A stretch of 64,000 nucleotides of DNA. Origin: Ornithinimicrobium sp. F0845. GTDB lineage: Bacteria; Actinomycetota; Actinomycetes; Actinomycetales; Dermatophilaceae. Positions within the stretch are counted from its first letter, which is position 1; every line of letters begins with the position of its first letter. This document shows positions 53,601-61,487 of this stretch, in pieces. A program made the position numbers and the translations under genes. The stretch is taken from NCBI RefSeq assembly GCF_023015765.1, contig NZ_JALKAL010000012.1:62001-126000 (forward strand). Reading direction: 5' to 3'. Below the pieces are notes generated by a model. The model did no database searches, was not told the DNA's origin, and was given only the letters and a program-made list of their open reading frames with translations.

Positions 53601-54094
53601 GTCCTGATCGGCGTGGTCGCCGCAAGGCGTCCACGCCGAGGCCGAAGGCACCTGCGGTGCGCACTGCCCCGTCGTCGGACGATGCGCACGCGATCGTCTT
53701 CTTCCAGCGTCACGAGGACGACGACCCGACCCGGCGTGCTCCCGGACGCGATGCGCTCGACTCCTACCCGGCCGGCGTGCGCGCCAAGATGCGCGCCGCC
53801 CTGGTGGCCGTCGCAGCCGCTCCACCGAAGCGGTTCGCCGGCGGCGGTTACTGGGAGGCGATGAAGGGTGACATGAGCGGCTGGTTCGAGGTGCGGATGG
53901 ACGGGCCGGGACGTCACCACTACCGACTCTTCTGCCTCCTTGACTACGAGGCCAAGGGCGAGGACAAACCGCTCCTGGTTGTCGTCGACGGGCGCGACAA
54001 GCCGTTCCGGACGACGTTGTCGGACGCTGACTACGCCGCGGTCCGCAGGTTGGGCGTGGAGTACCGAAAGCGGAACCCGCGGTCCGTGATCTGA
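53597..54094 (+). CDS. RelE/HigB-like toxin domain protein
   Basis: 165 residues. A 45-residue basic, Pro-rich N-terminus, then a RelE/ParE-type fold: GGGYWEAMKGDMSGWFEVRMDGPGRHHYRLFCLLDYEAK and LLVVVDGRDKPFRTTLSDADYAAVRRLG. RelE-like toxins cut mRNA on ribosomes. ATG overlaps the integrase stop, so toxin and integrase are co-translated, which would couple element maintenance to integrase expression. The probable antitoxin is convergent, not in the same operon. Confidence 0.75.
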   Translation: MSPDRRGRRKASTPRPKAPAVRTAPSSDDAHAIVFFQRHEDDDPTRRAPGRDALDSYPAGVRAKMRAALVAVAAAPPKRFAGGGYWEAMKGDMSGWFEVRMDGPGRHHYRLFCLLDYEAKGEDKPLLVVVDGRDKPFRTTLSDADYAAVRRLGVEYRKRNPRSVI

Positions 54095-54100
54095 CGGCCG

Positions 54101-54514
54101 TCAGGCGGGAAGCCTCGTTCTGGGCCTACGCAACGTGATCAGGTGCTCGGCCAGCTTTATCGGGTCAGCCGTCCGGCCCTCGAGCAACGGCCGGGTGATC
54201 TGGCCGCGCTCGGGCTCGGGGATGGGCTCGACGGTGATGCGCAGCCCGAGGGCTGCCGCCACCTCGGCCAGCGTGCCCAGGGTCGGGTTGGAGCTCTCGG
54301 AGGACAGCAGGCGACGGATGGTCGCTGGTTCCTTCTGGATGGCCCGCGCCAGTTCGGCCTTGGACATCCCCGCAGCCTCGCGCGCGTCGTCGATGGCGTT
54401 GACGACCGAGTCGATGGTCGAGATGCGCATGGACTCGACGACGTACTCGCGGAGGAACTCCGGGTCCTGGAGGTCGCGGTTGAGGTCCTCCCAGAACGCG
54501 GTGTGCTTGCTCAT
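54101..54514 (-). CDS. XRE family HTH protein (probable antitoxin)
   Basis: 137 residues: an N-terminal helical part starting SKHTAFWEDLNRDLQDPEF, then an HTH (AAGMSKAELARAIQKEPATIRRLLSSESSNPTLGTLAEVAAALGL). This is the HigA/XRE antitoxin pattern. It is tail-to-tail with the RelE-like gene, six bases apart, instead of co-directional. ATG 54,514; the upstream frame to 54,550 would enter the promoter. Confidence 0.75.
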   Translation of the reverse strand: MSKHTAFWEDLNRDLQDPEFLREYVVESMRISTIDSVVNAIDDAREAAGMSKAELARAIQKEPATIRRLLSSESSNPTLGTLAEVAAALGLRITVEPIPEPERGQITRPLLEGRTADPIKLAEHLITLRRPRTRLPA

Positions 54515-54939
54515 ACCCTCACCTTGCTGATCACCCAGCAAGCGTAACATAAATGCTACGTACGGGGATGGTTGACGAGGGTGCTTGCCGCCGACCTCCG
54601 GACTGAGCAGCCGTCGTGGGCCTCGACGTGGCCCCGCATCACCTCTCCGTCACCAACTTTCCCAGGGACGTGCCCCACTTTCTTGGGGGCGTGGCTCTGA
54701 CCTGCGGCGATACGTGACATTAGCGGTTGGGTGGGAAGGTTCGCCCACATCCCGGGGGGGACGCTCCCGGGAGCGCTGGGGGCGGGCTGTGACCTGCGGA
54801 AACGTCGGCCACTGGAACGACGGACGCGGGCCAGGCGGGTTGCGGGGGACGCCGTTGGGGGCGCTTGGGGGGGACGAATCCGGGAGCGTCCTCACGTCAT
54901 CGTCTGGTCCACATCGACCCGGTGTGGAAGGAGACGACG
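54515..54939. other. G-rich repetitive intergenic region
   Basis: 425 bp with no convincing gene. Two imperfect copies of TGGGGGCGKGGCTSTGACCTGCGG-type sequence lie at 54,684-54,715 and 54,778-54,806. Further G-runs and CGGGAGCG copies occur to 54,890. It could be an origin, transfer or recombination site of the island, or old IS ends; nothing proves any of these. Confidence 0.45.
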
Positions 54940-55710
54940 ATGAGCGTAGCGACCTGTCTAGGGGTGGACACGCACGAACGGCCCCCGCTGCGGTGGGCCC
55001 GGGACCACTGGCCTGAGTGGGGCCGGACCGAACCGGGCCTCTCGGTAGTCGCGGACCTGCCCGAGCTTCCGGACTGGCTGGGTCAGGCGTCACCGGAACG
55101 ACGGGATGAGGTGCTGGCGGCTCTGGCACGGACGGCCGCACACCATGTGGAGGCGGTCTCCGTGATCACCTGGCTCCTGGTCCCGGGAGCGGTGAACCTG
55201 GCTCGGCAGCTCGCGGACCTCTCCCCCGACATCGACGCTCTCGTCGCCGGACAGCTGTGGTTGACGGTCCGGGCCTACGGTGGCGACCCGCACCGGAGCG
55301 TCGCAGCCACGCTGCTTGCCCGGACCCGGCGCGAAGTGATGGCCGACCTGGGTGTCGGTGACGCAGCACTGCGTCGTGACCGCGTCTGGGCATCGGCGGT
55401 CCCGATGGGGTCGGTCCCGGAGGTCCCCGGCGTCGATGCCGGAACGGACCCCGAGCGCGAGTTGGCTGAGCTTCTCGAGGACGCTGCTGCGATGGGCGTA
55501 CTGACACGCGAAGACCGGGCCCTGCTCATGGACGTCGCCCGCGAGGCGGCTCGGCTCAACGCACCCGCACGCCGGGGCCGGGGTGGCCTGATGACCCCGT
55601 CGGTGGCCGAGCTGGTCGCCGAAGACTACGCAGCGTCGGCACGGACGGTCCGTCGCCGTGCAGCCATGGCCGTCACCGGCCTCGCAGCCTTCCACCGGTC
55701 GATCCACTGA
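54940..55710 (+). CDS. Uncharacterised island protein with sigma-like C-terminus
   Basis: 256 residues. Middle region VEAVSVITWLLVPGAVNLARQL and the block AATLLARTRREVMADLGVG resemble helical sigma-70-type segments; the C-terminal VAELVAEDYAASARTVRRRAAMAVTGLAAF looks like an HTH for -35 recognition. It may be a sigma-like or replication-related regulator of the mobile element. AAGGAG Shine-Dalgarno seven bases before ATG. No clear partner. Confidence 0.5.
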   Translation: MSVATCLGVDTHERPPLRWARDHWPEWGRTEPGLSVVADLPELPDWLGQASPERRDEVLAALARTAAHHVEAVSVITWLLVPGAVNLARQLADLSPDIDALVAGQLWLTVRAYGGDPHRSVAATLLARTRREVMADLGVGDAALRRDRVWASAVPMGSVPEVPGVDAGTDPERELAELLEDAAAMGVLTREDRALLMDVAREAARLNAPARRGRGGLMTPSVAELVAEDYAASARTVRRRAAMAVTGLAAFHRSIH

Positions 55711-56173
55711 CCGGGCTCCGGCATCAGCCGGGACCGACTCTGAGACTGTGGCCCACTCCGGGGAACTGATTCTGAGACGTGCTCCGCTGCGGACCTTAAG
55801 ACCGTGCGTTGGCGGACATCCGCTAGCCGGGCTGTTGGGTCCCTCCGCCCCCGGGCCGTGGCGTGCAGGACGAGCATGGTCGTGACAGCACTCAACTGCC
55901 GAATTGAGGGCGGTCTGCCTGCTGCATACTTTTACGAAGACTCGCATCAGCATACGGAAGTATTTGGGCGCCCTTGGAGCCACAGCTCGTGTCTGCGTGC
56001 ACCGATCAGGGTAGTCATCGAGCGCCCTTGTCCCGTATGAGGTGCCTGCTCGGGATTCTTCACCGGGCGGGTCTTACGGGACGATCGACCGCGAGTGCGC
56101 ACGTCGAGTTCCTTCATTCCCGTATGAGGTTCCCCTTATGGGGCTGCCGCAGGCATGCCGTCTGGGAGGAGCG
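55711..56173. other. Intergenic region with short repeats, possible IS remnant
   Basis: 463 bp with no gene. CTGAGAC occurs at 55,740 and 55,772 and a related CTTAAGAC at 55,795, in a context of similar flanks. CCCGTATGAGGT is repeated exactly at 56,032-56,043 and 56,119-56,130. Such spaced repeats are seen at ends of insertion sequences, but no transposase is present. Confidence 0.45.
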
Positions 56174-57523
56174 TTACAGGTCCAAGGCCTCCATGGCGGT
56201 CAGGTAGCCCTCGGTGTAGGTCGGGAACTGGGCCACCTGGTCGAGCAGGGTGTCGATGGGAATGCCGGCGCGGATGGCCAGGGAGGCCTGGTGGATCCAT
56301 TCACCGGCCTGGGGCGCCACGGCCCAGGCTCCCACGAGGACGCGGCGGTCGAGGTCGGCCAGTAGGCCGAGGTGACCCCGGGGGTCCTGCTCGAAGGTCC
56401 ACGGCCTGGCGATCGAGGCGGCCAGGTCGACCTCGGCGGCCGCGGTGCGCAGTCCTTGGGCGTCGGCTTGGGCCTGGGTCAGACCGGCCGCCGCGATCTC
56501 GGGGTCGGCGAAGACTACCCGCGGGATGCCGTCGTAGCGGGCGGGACGGGCCCGGCCGAGGATGGCGTCGGCGACGATCCGGCCCTGGTACTTGGCCACA
56601 TGGGTGAAGGGCAGGACACCGGTGACGTCGCCCAGGGCCCAGATCCCGCCTGTGGCCCGGCAGTGCTCGTCGATGAGGACCTCACCGTGCTCGCCCAAGC
56701 TCACGCCGACCTCTTCCAGGCCGAGACCGTCGCTGCGCGGGGCGCGGCCGGTGGCCATGATCACCACGTCGCCGCGCACGGAGGTCCCGTCGTCGAGCTC
56801 GACGACCTGATCGGCGCCGTCACGCCGCGCCCGCGCCGGGGTGGTGCTGGCGCAGACCTGGACGCCGGCTCCTTCCAGCGCGGTCCGCGCCAGGTCCCCC
56901 ACCCGGGGGTCCTCCCGGCTGAGCAGCCGCTCGCTGCGCTGGACCAGCGTGACGGCCGTGCCGAAGCGGGCCAGGAACAACGCGGTCTCGACGCCCACGG
57001 CGCTGCCGCCGATGATCACCGCGCGACCCGGGAGGTCGGCGGCGGTGTAGGTCTCGCGGTTGGTCCACACCGTGACCTGGTCCAGGCCTTCGATGGGCGG
57101 GATCACGGCCGTAGAACCGGTGGCGATGACGACGTGGTCGGCGCCCAGTTCGCGCCCGTCGACGTCGACCACGCCGGGTGCAGTCAGGCGGGCCACGCCC
57201 TTGACCACCGAAGCGCCTTGGTCGGCGTAGCTGTCGACCTGGGCTGAGTCGTCCAGGTGGCGGGCCATGTAGTCGCGGTAGTCCCGCGCGGCTGGCCAGT
57301 CCATCTGTGCGCCGCCGACCCCTGCGGCCCGGTCCACCTGCCCACCTGCCTCCGGTGGGCGCAGCACAGTCTTGGACGGGATGCAGGCCCAGTAGGCGCA
57401 CTCCCCACCGATCAGCTCGCGTTCGACGACGGCGACGGACTTGCCCGCGCTCAGCAGCCTGCTGGCGGCGACCTCCCCGCCAGGGCCCATGCCGATCACG
57501 ATGACGTCGAAGTGCTCACTCAT
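56174..57523 (-). CDS. Pyridine nucleotide-disulfide oxidoreductase, MerA-like
   Basis: 449 residues. FAD-binding VIVIGMGPGGEVAASRLL, redox pair in GGECAYWACIPSKT (C-x4-C), NAD-binding GGSAVGVETALFLARFG, and an ATGRAPRSDGLGLE region. It resembles mercuric reductase but lacks both an N-terminal HMA domain and the C-terminal vicinal cysteines, ending EALDL. It may reduce another disulfide or metal, or be a degenerate MerA. It is downstream of a DUF1440-like gene on the same strand, with a 68-bp gap. Confidence 0.85.
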   Translation of the reverse strand: MSEHFDVIVIGMGPGGEVAASRLLSAGKSVAVVERELIGGECAYWACIPSKTVLRPPEAGGQVDRAAGVGGAQMDWPAARDYRDYMARHLDDSAQVDSYADQGASVVKGVARLTAPGVVDVDGRELGADHVVIATGSTAVIPPIEGLDQVTVWTNRETYTAADLPGRAVIIGGSAVGVETALFLARFGTAVTLVQRSERLLSREDPRVGDLARTALEGAGVQVCASTTPARARRDGADQVVELDDGTSVRGDVVIMATGRAPRSDGLGLEEVGVSLGEHGEVLIDEHCRATGGIWALGDVTGVLPFTHVAKYQGRIVADAILGRARPARYDGIPRVVFADPEIAAAGLTQAQADAQGLRTAAAEVDLAASIARPWTFEQDPRGHLGLLADLDRRVLVGAWAVAPQAGEWIHQASLAIRAGIPIDTLLDQVAQFPTYTEGYLTAMEALDL

Positions 57524-57591
57524 CTGGTGCTCCTATCCGGGGGTCGTGCTTGGTGGTCGTGCCTCGGTGCGGTGTGGCCGGTCAGCCCGGG

Positions 57592-58098
57592 TCACGGCCT
57601 GGTCCGGGTCAGCACCCAGCCGATCTCGAAGACGGCGGCCACGGCGAGGCCGAACACCAGGTGCGCGGCCACCCCGCGGGCGTGGGTGACCAGCGGGTAG
57701 TCCAGGTTGGGAGCCGAGAACCCGAACGCCGGGGTCATCAGTTCATCGGCGACCACGCTCATCGCTGCTCCGGTGGCCAGCCCGGCGGCCACCGGGCCGA
57801 TGCTCGTGCGTCGGCGCAGCAGCGGGTACAGCGGTGCCCACTGGACAGCCAGGCCGTAGTGCAAGACCAGGCTGAGGCGGTCCAGCTGCTTCTCGCTCAG
57901 CTCGAGGCCGGCCAGGGTGGACAGCTTCTGCGCGGCGATCCGGTAGGGCGGGCCCGGACGCACCGCGTCCTCTCGGGCGCGGGCAGCAGCGGGCTCCAGG
58001 TCGTAGAGCTTCATGCTCACTGGCTCCATGGCCTTGGTGCCCAGGTAGCCGGCAGCGGCGGACAGGCCGGCGTCGATCAGGGTGCGGGTCAGCTTCAT
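57592..58098 (-). CDS. DUF1440/YagU-like membrane protein
   Basis: 168 residues. Three to four hydrophobic segments (LIDAGLSAAAGYLGTKAM, VAAGLATGAAMSVVADELM, VAAHLVFGLAVAAVFEIGWVL). The pattern resembles YagU (DUF1440) acid-stress membrane proteins. Its place between two MerA-type genes suggests a metal-linked membrane role, but no Cys or His cluster is seen. ATG start with a GGAAC upstream. Confidence 0.5.
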   Translation of the reverse strand: MKLTRTLIDAGLSAAAGYLGTKAMEPVSMKLYDLEPAAARAREDAVRPGPPYRIAAQKLSTLAGLELSEKQLDRLSLVLHYGLAVQWAPLYPLLRRRTSIGPVAAGLATGAAMSVVADELMTPAFGFSAPNLDYPLVTHARGVAAHLVFGLAVAAVFEIGWVLTRTRP

Positions 58099-58129
58099 GG
58101 CAGGTTCCTTCCAGCCGGATCGGTCGGGC

Positions 58130-58414
58130 TCATCGAGTCAGTGCGGCCCGGCCGATGCGCCGGCGCCGGCGAAGTAGTCGCAGGGATGCCATTGCGCCGG
58201 TCACCGCCAGGGCTATCGCGGCGGTGGTGAGCACCGCGGTGGTGCCGGACAGAGCACCGGCGGCAGCGCCGAGGCCGGCGACGCCGAAGACCAGCAGCAA
58301 GGTGTGCCCGACGCAGCACAGGAGCACGGCTGCACCAGCACCGAGGACCCGGCGTCTGGTGCGCTCGGGCCGGGCCTCGGGTCGGGGTCGGTGGAGGCGC
58401 GGGGTCTCAGGCAC
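58130..58414 (-). CDS. MerT/MerF-like mercury transport protein
   Basis: 94 residues. A basic N-terminus, then two membrane helices; the first carries the vicinal pair in VLLCCVGHTLLLVFGVAGLG, as MerT/MerF helices do to pass Hg2+ into the cell for MerA. A GTG start at 58,414 overlaps the merA stop by eight bases, so it is translated with merA. Other Cys residues of MerT are lacking, so the MerF-like small type fits better. Confidence 0.65.
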   Translation of the reverse strand: MPETPRLHRPRPEARPERTRRRVLGAGAAVLLCCVGHTLLLVFGVAGLGAAAGALSGTTAVLTTAAIALAVTGAMASLRLLRRRRRIGRAALTR

Positions 58415-59810
58415 AGCAGGACGTCGGCATCTGGTTGCGGAAGAGGCCGGCGACGATGCGTAGGCTCTCGGCCATGGTCAGGTACGGCGCCCAGGTGTCG
58501 GCCAGCTCATCAACGGTCATGCCGGCCTTGATGGCGTAGGTGGCCGCCAGCATGATTTCCCCGGCGCCCTCGGCCAGGGCGTGCACGCCCAGGACCTTGC
58601 CGGTGGTGGCGTCAGCGACGAGCTTCACCGCGCCCCTGGTGTCGTGCTGGACCAACGCGCGCGGAACGTCGGACAGGTCAAGGACCCGGCAGTCGCACTC
58701 GTGGCCGTTGGCGAGGGCCTCTTCCTCGGTCAGCCCCGCCGAGGCCAGCTGGGGCCGGGTGAACACGACGGCAGGCAAACCGATGTAGTCCACCCGTGCT
58801 GCCGGGGCGCTGCCGCCGTCGGCCAGGGCGTTGAGCGCGGCGACTCGACCGCCGGCGGCGGCGACGTAGACGTACTGGGGAGCCCCCGAGACGTCACCGG
58901 CGGCGTAGACGCGCGGGTTGGTGGTGCGCTGGGTCTCGTCGACCACGACAAAACCCCGCTCGTCCACGTCCACCCCGGCAGCGGCCAGGTCCAGCCCGTC
59001 GGTGCGCGCGACGCGCCCGGTGGCCACCAACAGCCGTGCTCCGCGCACCTGCGCGCCGGAGGCGGTGCTCACCACGACTCCCTGTCCTGAAGGGCCGACG
59101 TCGGTGGCCACCGCGGTGGCGTGCTCCTCGACCACCGTGATGCCGTCGTCGGCGAACACCTCCCGCAGCCCCTGGGCGAGCTCCGGCTCGGCGCGGGGCG
59201 CCAGACGCCCGACCACCGACACCCGGGCGCCGAGGTGGGCGAACAGCTGAGCCTGCTCCATCCCGACGTAGCCGCCACCGACGACGACCAGGGACTCGGG
59301 CAGCTCGGTCAGCTCCATCGCCGTGGTCGACGTCAGCCAGTCCACGGAGCCCAGGCCCCCCACGTCCGGGACGGCGGGGGCGGAGCCGGTGGCCACCAGA
59401 TAGGCCCGGGCCCGCAGCACCTCGCCGTCGACGGCCAGGGTGTCCATGTCCACGAAGGTGGCCTGGCCCGGGCGGACCTCGAAGCCGTAGGCGGCGGCCA
59501 CGTCGGCGTACTTCGCCTCGCGCAAGTGCTCGATCAGCGCATCCTTCTGGGCCACCAGGGCACCCAGATCCACCGGCCCGGCGGAGGTTGGAGCGCCTGC
59601 GAAGGGGTTGGTCAGCGCAGCGTGCCGCGCTCCGCCGGCCGCCAGGAGCGTCTTGGACGGCACACAGCCGATGTTCACGCACGTGCCACCCAGGACGCCG
59701 CGCTCGATCAGCACAACGCTCCTACCGGCCTGGCTGGCCGCGATCGCCGCCGACATGGCCGCACCCCCGGAGCCGATCACGGCCAGATCGACGTCGTAGT
59801 TCTCACCCAT
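58407..59810 (-). CDS. merA: Mercuric reductase
   Basis: 467 residues without HMA domain. FAD motif LAVIGSGGAAMSAAIAA, active site GGTCVNIGCVPSKTLL, NAD motif VVVGGGYVGMEQAQLF, and the C-terminal vicinal cysteines ending MPTSCCA that accept Hg2+ in true MerA. It reduces Hg(II) to Hg(0) with NADPH. ATG 59,810 has an AAGGA Shine-Dalgarno eight bases away; upstream ATG 59,819 is less well placed. Divergent from merR, with a MerR-type operator between. Confidence 0.92.
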   Translation of the reverse strand: MGENYDVDLAVIGSGGAAMSAAIAASQAGRSVVLIERGVLGGTCVNIGCVPSKTLLAAGGARHAALTNPFAGAPTSAGPVDLGALVAQKDALIEHLREAKYADVAAAYGFEVRPGQATFVDMDTLAVDGEVLRARAYLVATGSAPAVPDVGGLGSVDWLTSTTAMELTELPESLVVVGGGYVGMEQAQLFAHLGARVSVVGRLAPRAEPELAQGLREVFADDGITVVEEHATAVATDVGPSGQGVVVSTASGAQVRGARLLVATGRVARTDGLDLAAAGVDVDERGFVVVDETQRTTNPRVYAAGDVSGAPQYVYVAAAGGRVAALNALADGGSAPAARVDYIGLPAVVFTRPQLASAGLTEEEALANGHECDCRVLDLSDVPRALVQHDTRGAVKLVADATTGKVLGVHALAEGAGEIMLAATYAIKAGMTVDELADTWAPYLTMAESLRIVAGLFRNQMPTSCCA

Positions 59811-59846
59811 CTCACACATCCTTCGCGTCGCACGTCTCCAGAGGTC

Positions 59847-59878
59847 ACAATGGACCTTCCAGTACAGGGGAAGGTCAA
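59847..59878 (-). promoter_or_regulatory. MerR-type promoter/operator of merA
   Basis: Operator arms ACCTTCC (59,854-59,860) and GGAAGGT (59,869-59,875) with an 8-bp centre lie between -35 TTGACC (59,878-59,873) and -10 CATTGT (59,852-59,847) on the minus strand. The 20-bp spacing is the long spacer MerR proteins correct by twisting. Confidence 0.75.
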
Positions 59879-59913
59879 GGTGAACATCGAAAAGGATCGA
59901 GCAAGGGGTCACC

Positions 59914-60303
59914 GTGCGGATCGGTGAGCTGGCCCAAGTCAGCGGCACCACCACCAAGACGCTGCGGTTCTACGAAGAAGCCGGGCTCCTGCCCGCACCC
60001 GAGCGCACCGCCGGCGGATACCGGGACTACGCCCCGGAGGCTTTGGCGCGCCTGGACTTCATCCGCCGCAGCCGAACCGCTGGGCTCACTCTGGCCCAGA
60101 TCCGCGAGGTCCTCGACATCCGCGACGCCGGAGTCGCGCCCTGCCAGCATGTCCAAGACCTGCTCGAGACCCGCCTGGGCGACCTGGACCGCCAGATCGC
60201 CGACCTGCAGGCACTACGGCACACCGTCGCCCGCCTCCGCGACGATGCCGCCACGGTCGACCCCGCCAACTGCGACGCCACGACCGTCTGCCGCTACCTC
60301 TGA
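59914..60303 (+). CDS. merR: MerR family metal-responsive regulator
   Basis: 129 residues from GTG. N-terminal HTH IGELAQVSGTTTKTLRFYEEAGLLPAPERTAGGYRDY, coiled-coil helix, and metal-binding Cys in GVAPCQHVQ and ANCDATTVCRYL. Divergent from merA across the operator at 59,847-59,878; it probably represses and, with metal, activates merA. The spacing of the last two Cys (C-x5-C) is a little shorter than in Tn501 MerR, so the metal could be Hg or another thiophilic ion. Confidence 0.85.
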   Translation: MRIGELAQVSGTTTKTLRFYEEAGLLPAPERTAGGYRDYAPEALARLDFIRRSRTAGLTLAQIREVLDIRDAGVAPCQHVQDLLETRLGDLDRQIADLQALRHTVARLRDDAATVDPANCDATTVCRYL

Positions 60304-60422
60304 TCGCGTCGGCGGCGTCCGGTACCAGCACCGAAAACGTTCCGCATGTGTGGCCGGTCCGACCTCGCGCCAACGTGGACCACCCTTCCCGCTGACTGTA
60401 AGGTTGTGACCGGGAGGTTGGG

Positions 60423-60863
60423 ATGAGGATTGGTGAGCTGGCTGGCCGGCTGGGCGTGAACCCGAAGACGATCCGTTACTACGAGTCGATCGGGCTGCTG
60501 CCCGATCCGGAGCGCACCTCGTCGGGCTACCGCGACTACGACGAGGACGCCGTCGACCGGATGCGGTTCATCCGCACCGCCCAGCGACTCGGTGTCACCC
60601 TGGATGAGGTGAAAGAGATCCTCGGGTTCCGGGAGCGGGGCGAGGCACCCTGCGCGTATGTCCGGGAGGTGCTCGACGCGCAGGTAAACACCATCGACCG
60701 GCGCATCACCGAGCTGCAGGAGTTGCGGGACCAGCTGGTGAGTCTTGCGGCCGAAGCGGACAACCTGCCGCCGGCGGACGCGGGGATCACCTGCCAGCTC
60801 ATCGAGCATGTCCGGCAGAAGGTGGAGGCGAAAGTGGTGGCGCCGGTGCAATCCCAACCCTGA
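60423..60863 (+). CDS. MerR family heavy-metal regulator 2
   Basis: 146 residues. HTH IGELAGRLGVNPKTIRYYESIGLLPDPERTSSGYRDYDEDA, dimer helix, and Cys in GEAPCAYVREVL and GITCQLIEH, which fits heavy-metal sensors of the Zn/Cd/Hg group. It is 119 bp after merR, with its own promoter region containing a weak ACCCTTCCC/TAAGGT pair. It probably controls the chaperone/ATPase operon through the operators at 61,289 and 61,344. Confidence 0.82.
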   Translation: MRIGELAGRLGVNPKTIRYYESIGLLPDPERTSSGYRDYDEDAVDRMRFIRTAQRLGVTLDEVKEILGFRERGEAPCAYVREVLDAQVNTIDRRITELQELRDQLVSLAAEADNLPPADAGITCQLIEHVRQKVEAKVVAPVQSQP

Positions 60864-60897
60864 GCTGAGGCTGCACCGGCCGCCCGGGGCGAGCGGG

Positions 60898-61231
60898 TCA
60901 GGTGGCGGTACCAGCCATTTGACGGCAGGCTTCGGCGGCCCTGCGGCCGGCTTCGGCGCACTCGGTCATGCCGGTCCACTCGCACGCCTGCGCGCACTGC
61001 TCGCAGGCGTCGGCGAAGGTCTGGCACAGCTGGGCGGAGAACTGGCTGCCGCGGGCGAGCAGCGGGATGCACACCTGACACAGCGTCGCGCAGTCCAGGC
61101 ACAGGGTGATGCAACCGGCGAGGTCGGCGTTGCCCTGGGCTGGCGCAGTCCTTCGCGCAGGCCTCGCACTTGGCGACGCAGTCGCCGAGGACGTTGATCA
61201 GCTGCTCGGTGCGGTTGTCGACGAGAGGCAT
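60898..61231 (-). pseudogene. Cys-rich four-helix metal-binding protein (DUF326-like), frameshifted
   Basis: Two frames make one protein. The first starts MPLVDNRTEQLINVLGDCVA and continues KCEACAKDCA; after one extra base near 61,141 (plus T) the other frame gives NADLAGCITLCLDCATLCQV and further Cys residues (SAQLCQTFADACEQCAQACEW). The Cys-x3-Cys pattern on each helix matches the four-helix bundle copper-binding/DUF326 proteins. Length 334 bp (3n+1) fits a single insertion. Could be a reading error or a real loss. Confidence 0.75.
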
Positions 61232-61281
61232 TGTCCGGTCCTTCCGGTCGGCCTGAGGGCGCGGGGATACGGACGACACCC

Positions 61282-61312
61282 ACCCTGGGCCTTCCTGCGC
61301 CTGGAAGGTCGA
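61282..61312 (-). promoter_or_regulatory. MerR-type operator before the Cys-rich protein
   Basis: Arms GCCTTCC and GGAAGGT separated by 7 bp (61,289-61,309) lie between -35 TCGACC and a -10-like CAGGGT on the minus strand with a 19-bp spacer. Confidence 0.55.
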
Positions 61313-61340
61313 CAGCGGCGGCGTGTCCGCACAGGAGGAC

Positions 61341-61372
61341 TTGACCTTCCAGTCGAATGGAAGGTCTACCGT
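61341..61372 (+). promoter_or_regulatory. MerR-type promoter/operator of the chaperone-ATPase operon
   Basis: -35 TTGACC (61,341-61,346), operator ACCTTCC-N8-GGAAGGT (61,344-61,365), -10 TACCGT (61,367-61,372): 20-bp spacing, the same as at merA. Confidence 0.75.
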
Positions 61373-61487
61373 GGTCTGATTATCGCCGAGCAACCCCGTG
61401 CGCGGGACCTCGCAGGAGGCTTCGAGGACCTTCTACGCCAGGCACCACGGCACGTTGACTCAGTGACTACTGCTACCGGAAGGACAG

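Noticed and set aside
59811-59913. N-terminal extension of MerA (frame to 59,957)
   Set aside because: The extension covers the operator and -35/-10 region, and the Shine-Dalgarno fits the ATG at 59,810.
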